This document shows, piece by piece, positions 13,767-14,121 of a stretch of 14,121 nt of DNA (position 1 is the first letter of the stretch; each line of letters starts with the position of its first letter). Made by a program: the position numbers and the translations under genes. This stretch comes from CAYYJS01 sp964472315 (lineage in GTDB: Bacteria; Verrucomicrobiota; Kiritimatiellia; UBA8416): assembly GCA_964472315.1 (NCBI GenBank), contig CAYYJS010000069.1:1-14121 (forward strand), given 5' to 3'. The notes under the pieces are model-generated. The model had not been told where the DNA came from. It did no database searches and saw only the letters and a list, made by a program, of their open reading frames with translations.

Positions 13767-14121
13767 CTTATGGAGAGTTTGATTCTGGCTCAGAACGAAC
13801 GCTGGCAGCGTGGATTAGGCATGCAAGTCGAACGGGATCCCCGAAGTAGCAATACAACGGGGTGAGAGTGGCGGAAGGGTGAGTAACGCGTAGGTAATTT
13901 GCCTCTAAGTGGGGAACAACCCCGGGAAACCGGGGCTAATACCGCATATGGTTTCCTGACGCATGTCGGGAGGACCAAAGGTGGGGATCTTCGGACCTGC
14001 CGCTTGGAGAGAAGCCTGCGTACGATTAGCTAGTTGGTGAGGTAACGGCCCACCAAGGCTTTGATCGTTAGCTGGTCTGAGAGGATGGTCAGCCACACTG
14101 GGACTGAGACACTGCCCAGAC
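13767..14121 (+). rRNA. rrs: 16S ribosomal RNA, 5' part
   Basis: The conserved 27F site AGAGTTTGATTCTGGCTCAG (13774-13793) fixes the start at about 13767 by comparison with E. coli position 8. Further landmarks are GAACGCTGGCAGCGTG, GCATGCAAGTCGAACG, GTGAGTAACGCGTAGG and ACTGAGACACTGCCCAGAC at the window's end. About 355 bases are present; the gene runs off the right edge. GCGTGGATTAGGCATGCAAG in the first variable region is, from memory, the form common in Verrucomicrobia, Lentisphaerae and Kiritimatiellota. Confidence 0.97.

Noticed and set aside
1..14121. CRISPR arrays, insertion sequences, large repeats
   Set aside because: No regularly spaced repeats, transposase motifs or long terminal inverted repeats were seen in reading both strands.

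Overview
The window is about 14 kb of GC-rich (roughly 60-65 %) bacterial chromosome. It ends inside the 5' part of a 16S rRNA gene. The 16S start (conserved helix-1 sequence, then a GCGTGGATTAGGCATGCAAG-type stretch), an outer-membrane TonB receptor and a Na+-type membrane pyrophosphatase suggest a Gram-negative member of the PVC group. Kiritimatiellota or a related Verrucomicrobia/Lentisphaerae lineage is my best guess. This rests on pattern memory, not on a search.

Layout, left to right. (1) Positions 78-3315, plus strand: cutA overlaps by 4 bp a single long gene that fuses homoserine O-acetyltransferase (MetX) to MetW, followed after 20 bp by a serine O-acetyltransferase (CysE/EpsC type). 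MetX and CysE make the two O-acetylated amino acids that accept sulfide, so this reads as a sulfur amino-acid operon. (2) Positions 3331-3485: tRNA-Phe(GAA) with encoded CCA behind a near-consensus promoter. (3) Positions 3785-6178: hppA, a K+-dependent membrane pyrophosphatase whose key residues point to Na+ or dual Na+/H+ pumping, closed by a perfect 15-bp hairpin. (4) Positions 6256-9713: a vitamin B12 module of promoter, cobalamin riboswitch, intrinsic terminator, BtuB-like TonB receptor and CobT. The riboswitch probably controls both uptake and lower-ligand activation. (5) Positions 9714-10604, minus strand: an RlmI/K-like SAM methyltransferase whose stop codon abuts that of cobT. (6) Positions 10785-11984: an AAA_14/DUF4143 ATPase with a perfect 10-bp inverted repeat over its likely promoter. 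(7) Positions 12062-13159, minus strand: a divergent RdgC-like recombination protein, possibly preceded by a small ORF. (8) Positions 13390-14121: a ribosomal RNA operon start with A-tract, tandem promoters, boxA-like motif, leader hairpins and the first ~355 bases of 16S.

Most of the window is ordinary chromosomal metabolism. I see no CRISPR array, insertion sequence or convincing defence island, and I do not claim a wholly new system. The points most worth following are the MetX-MetW fusion, the dual-cation signature in HppA, the cysteine-rich N-terminus of the serine acetyltransferase, the riboswitch-terminator arrangement over btuB-cobT, the operator-like repeat before the DUF4143 ATPase, and the RdgC-like gene with its possible small partner.
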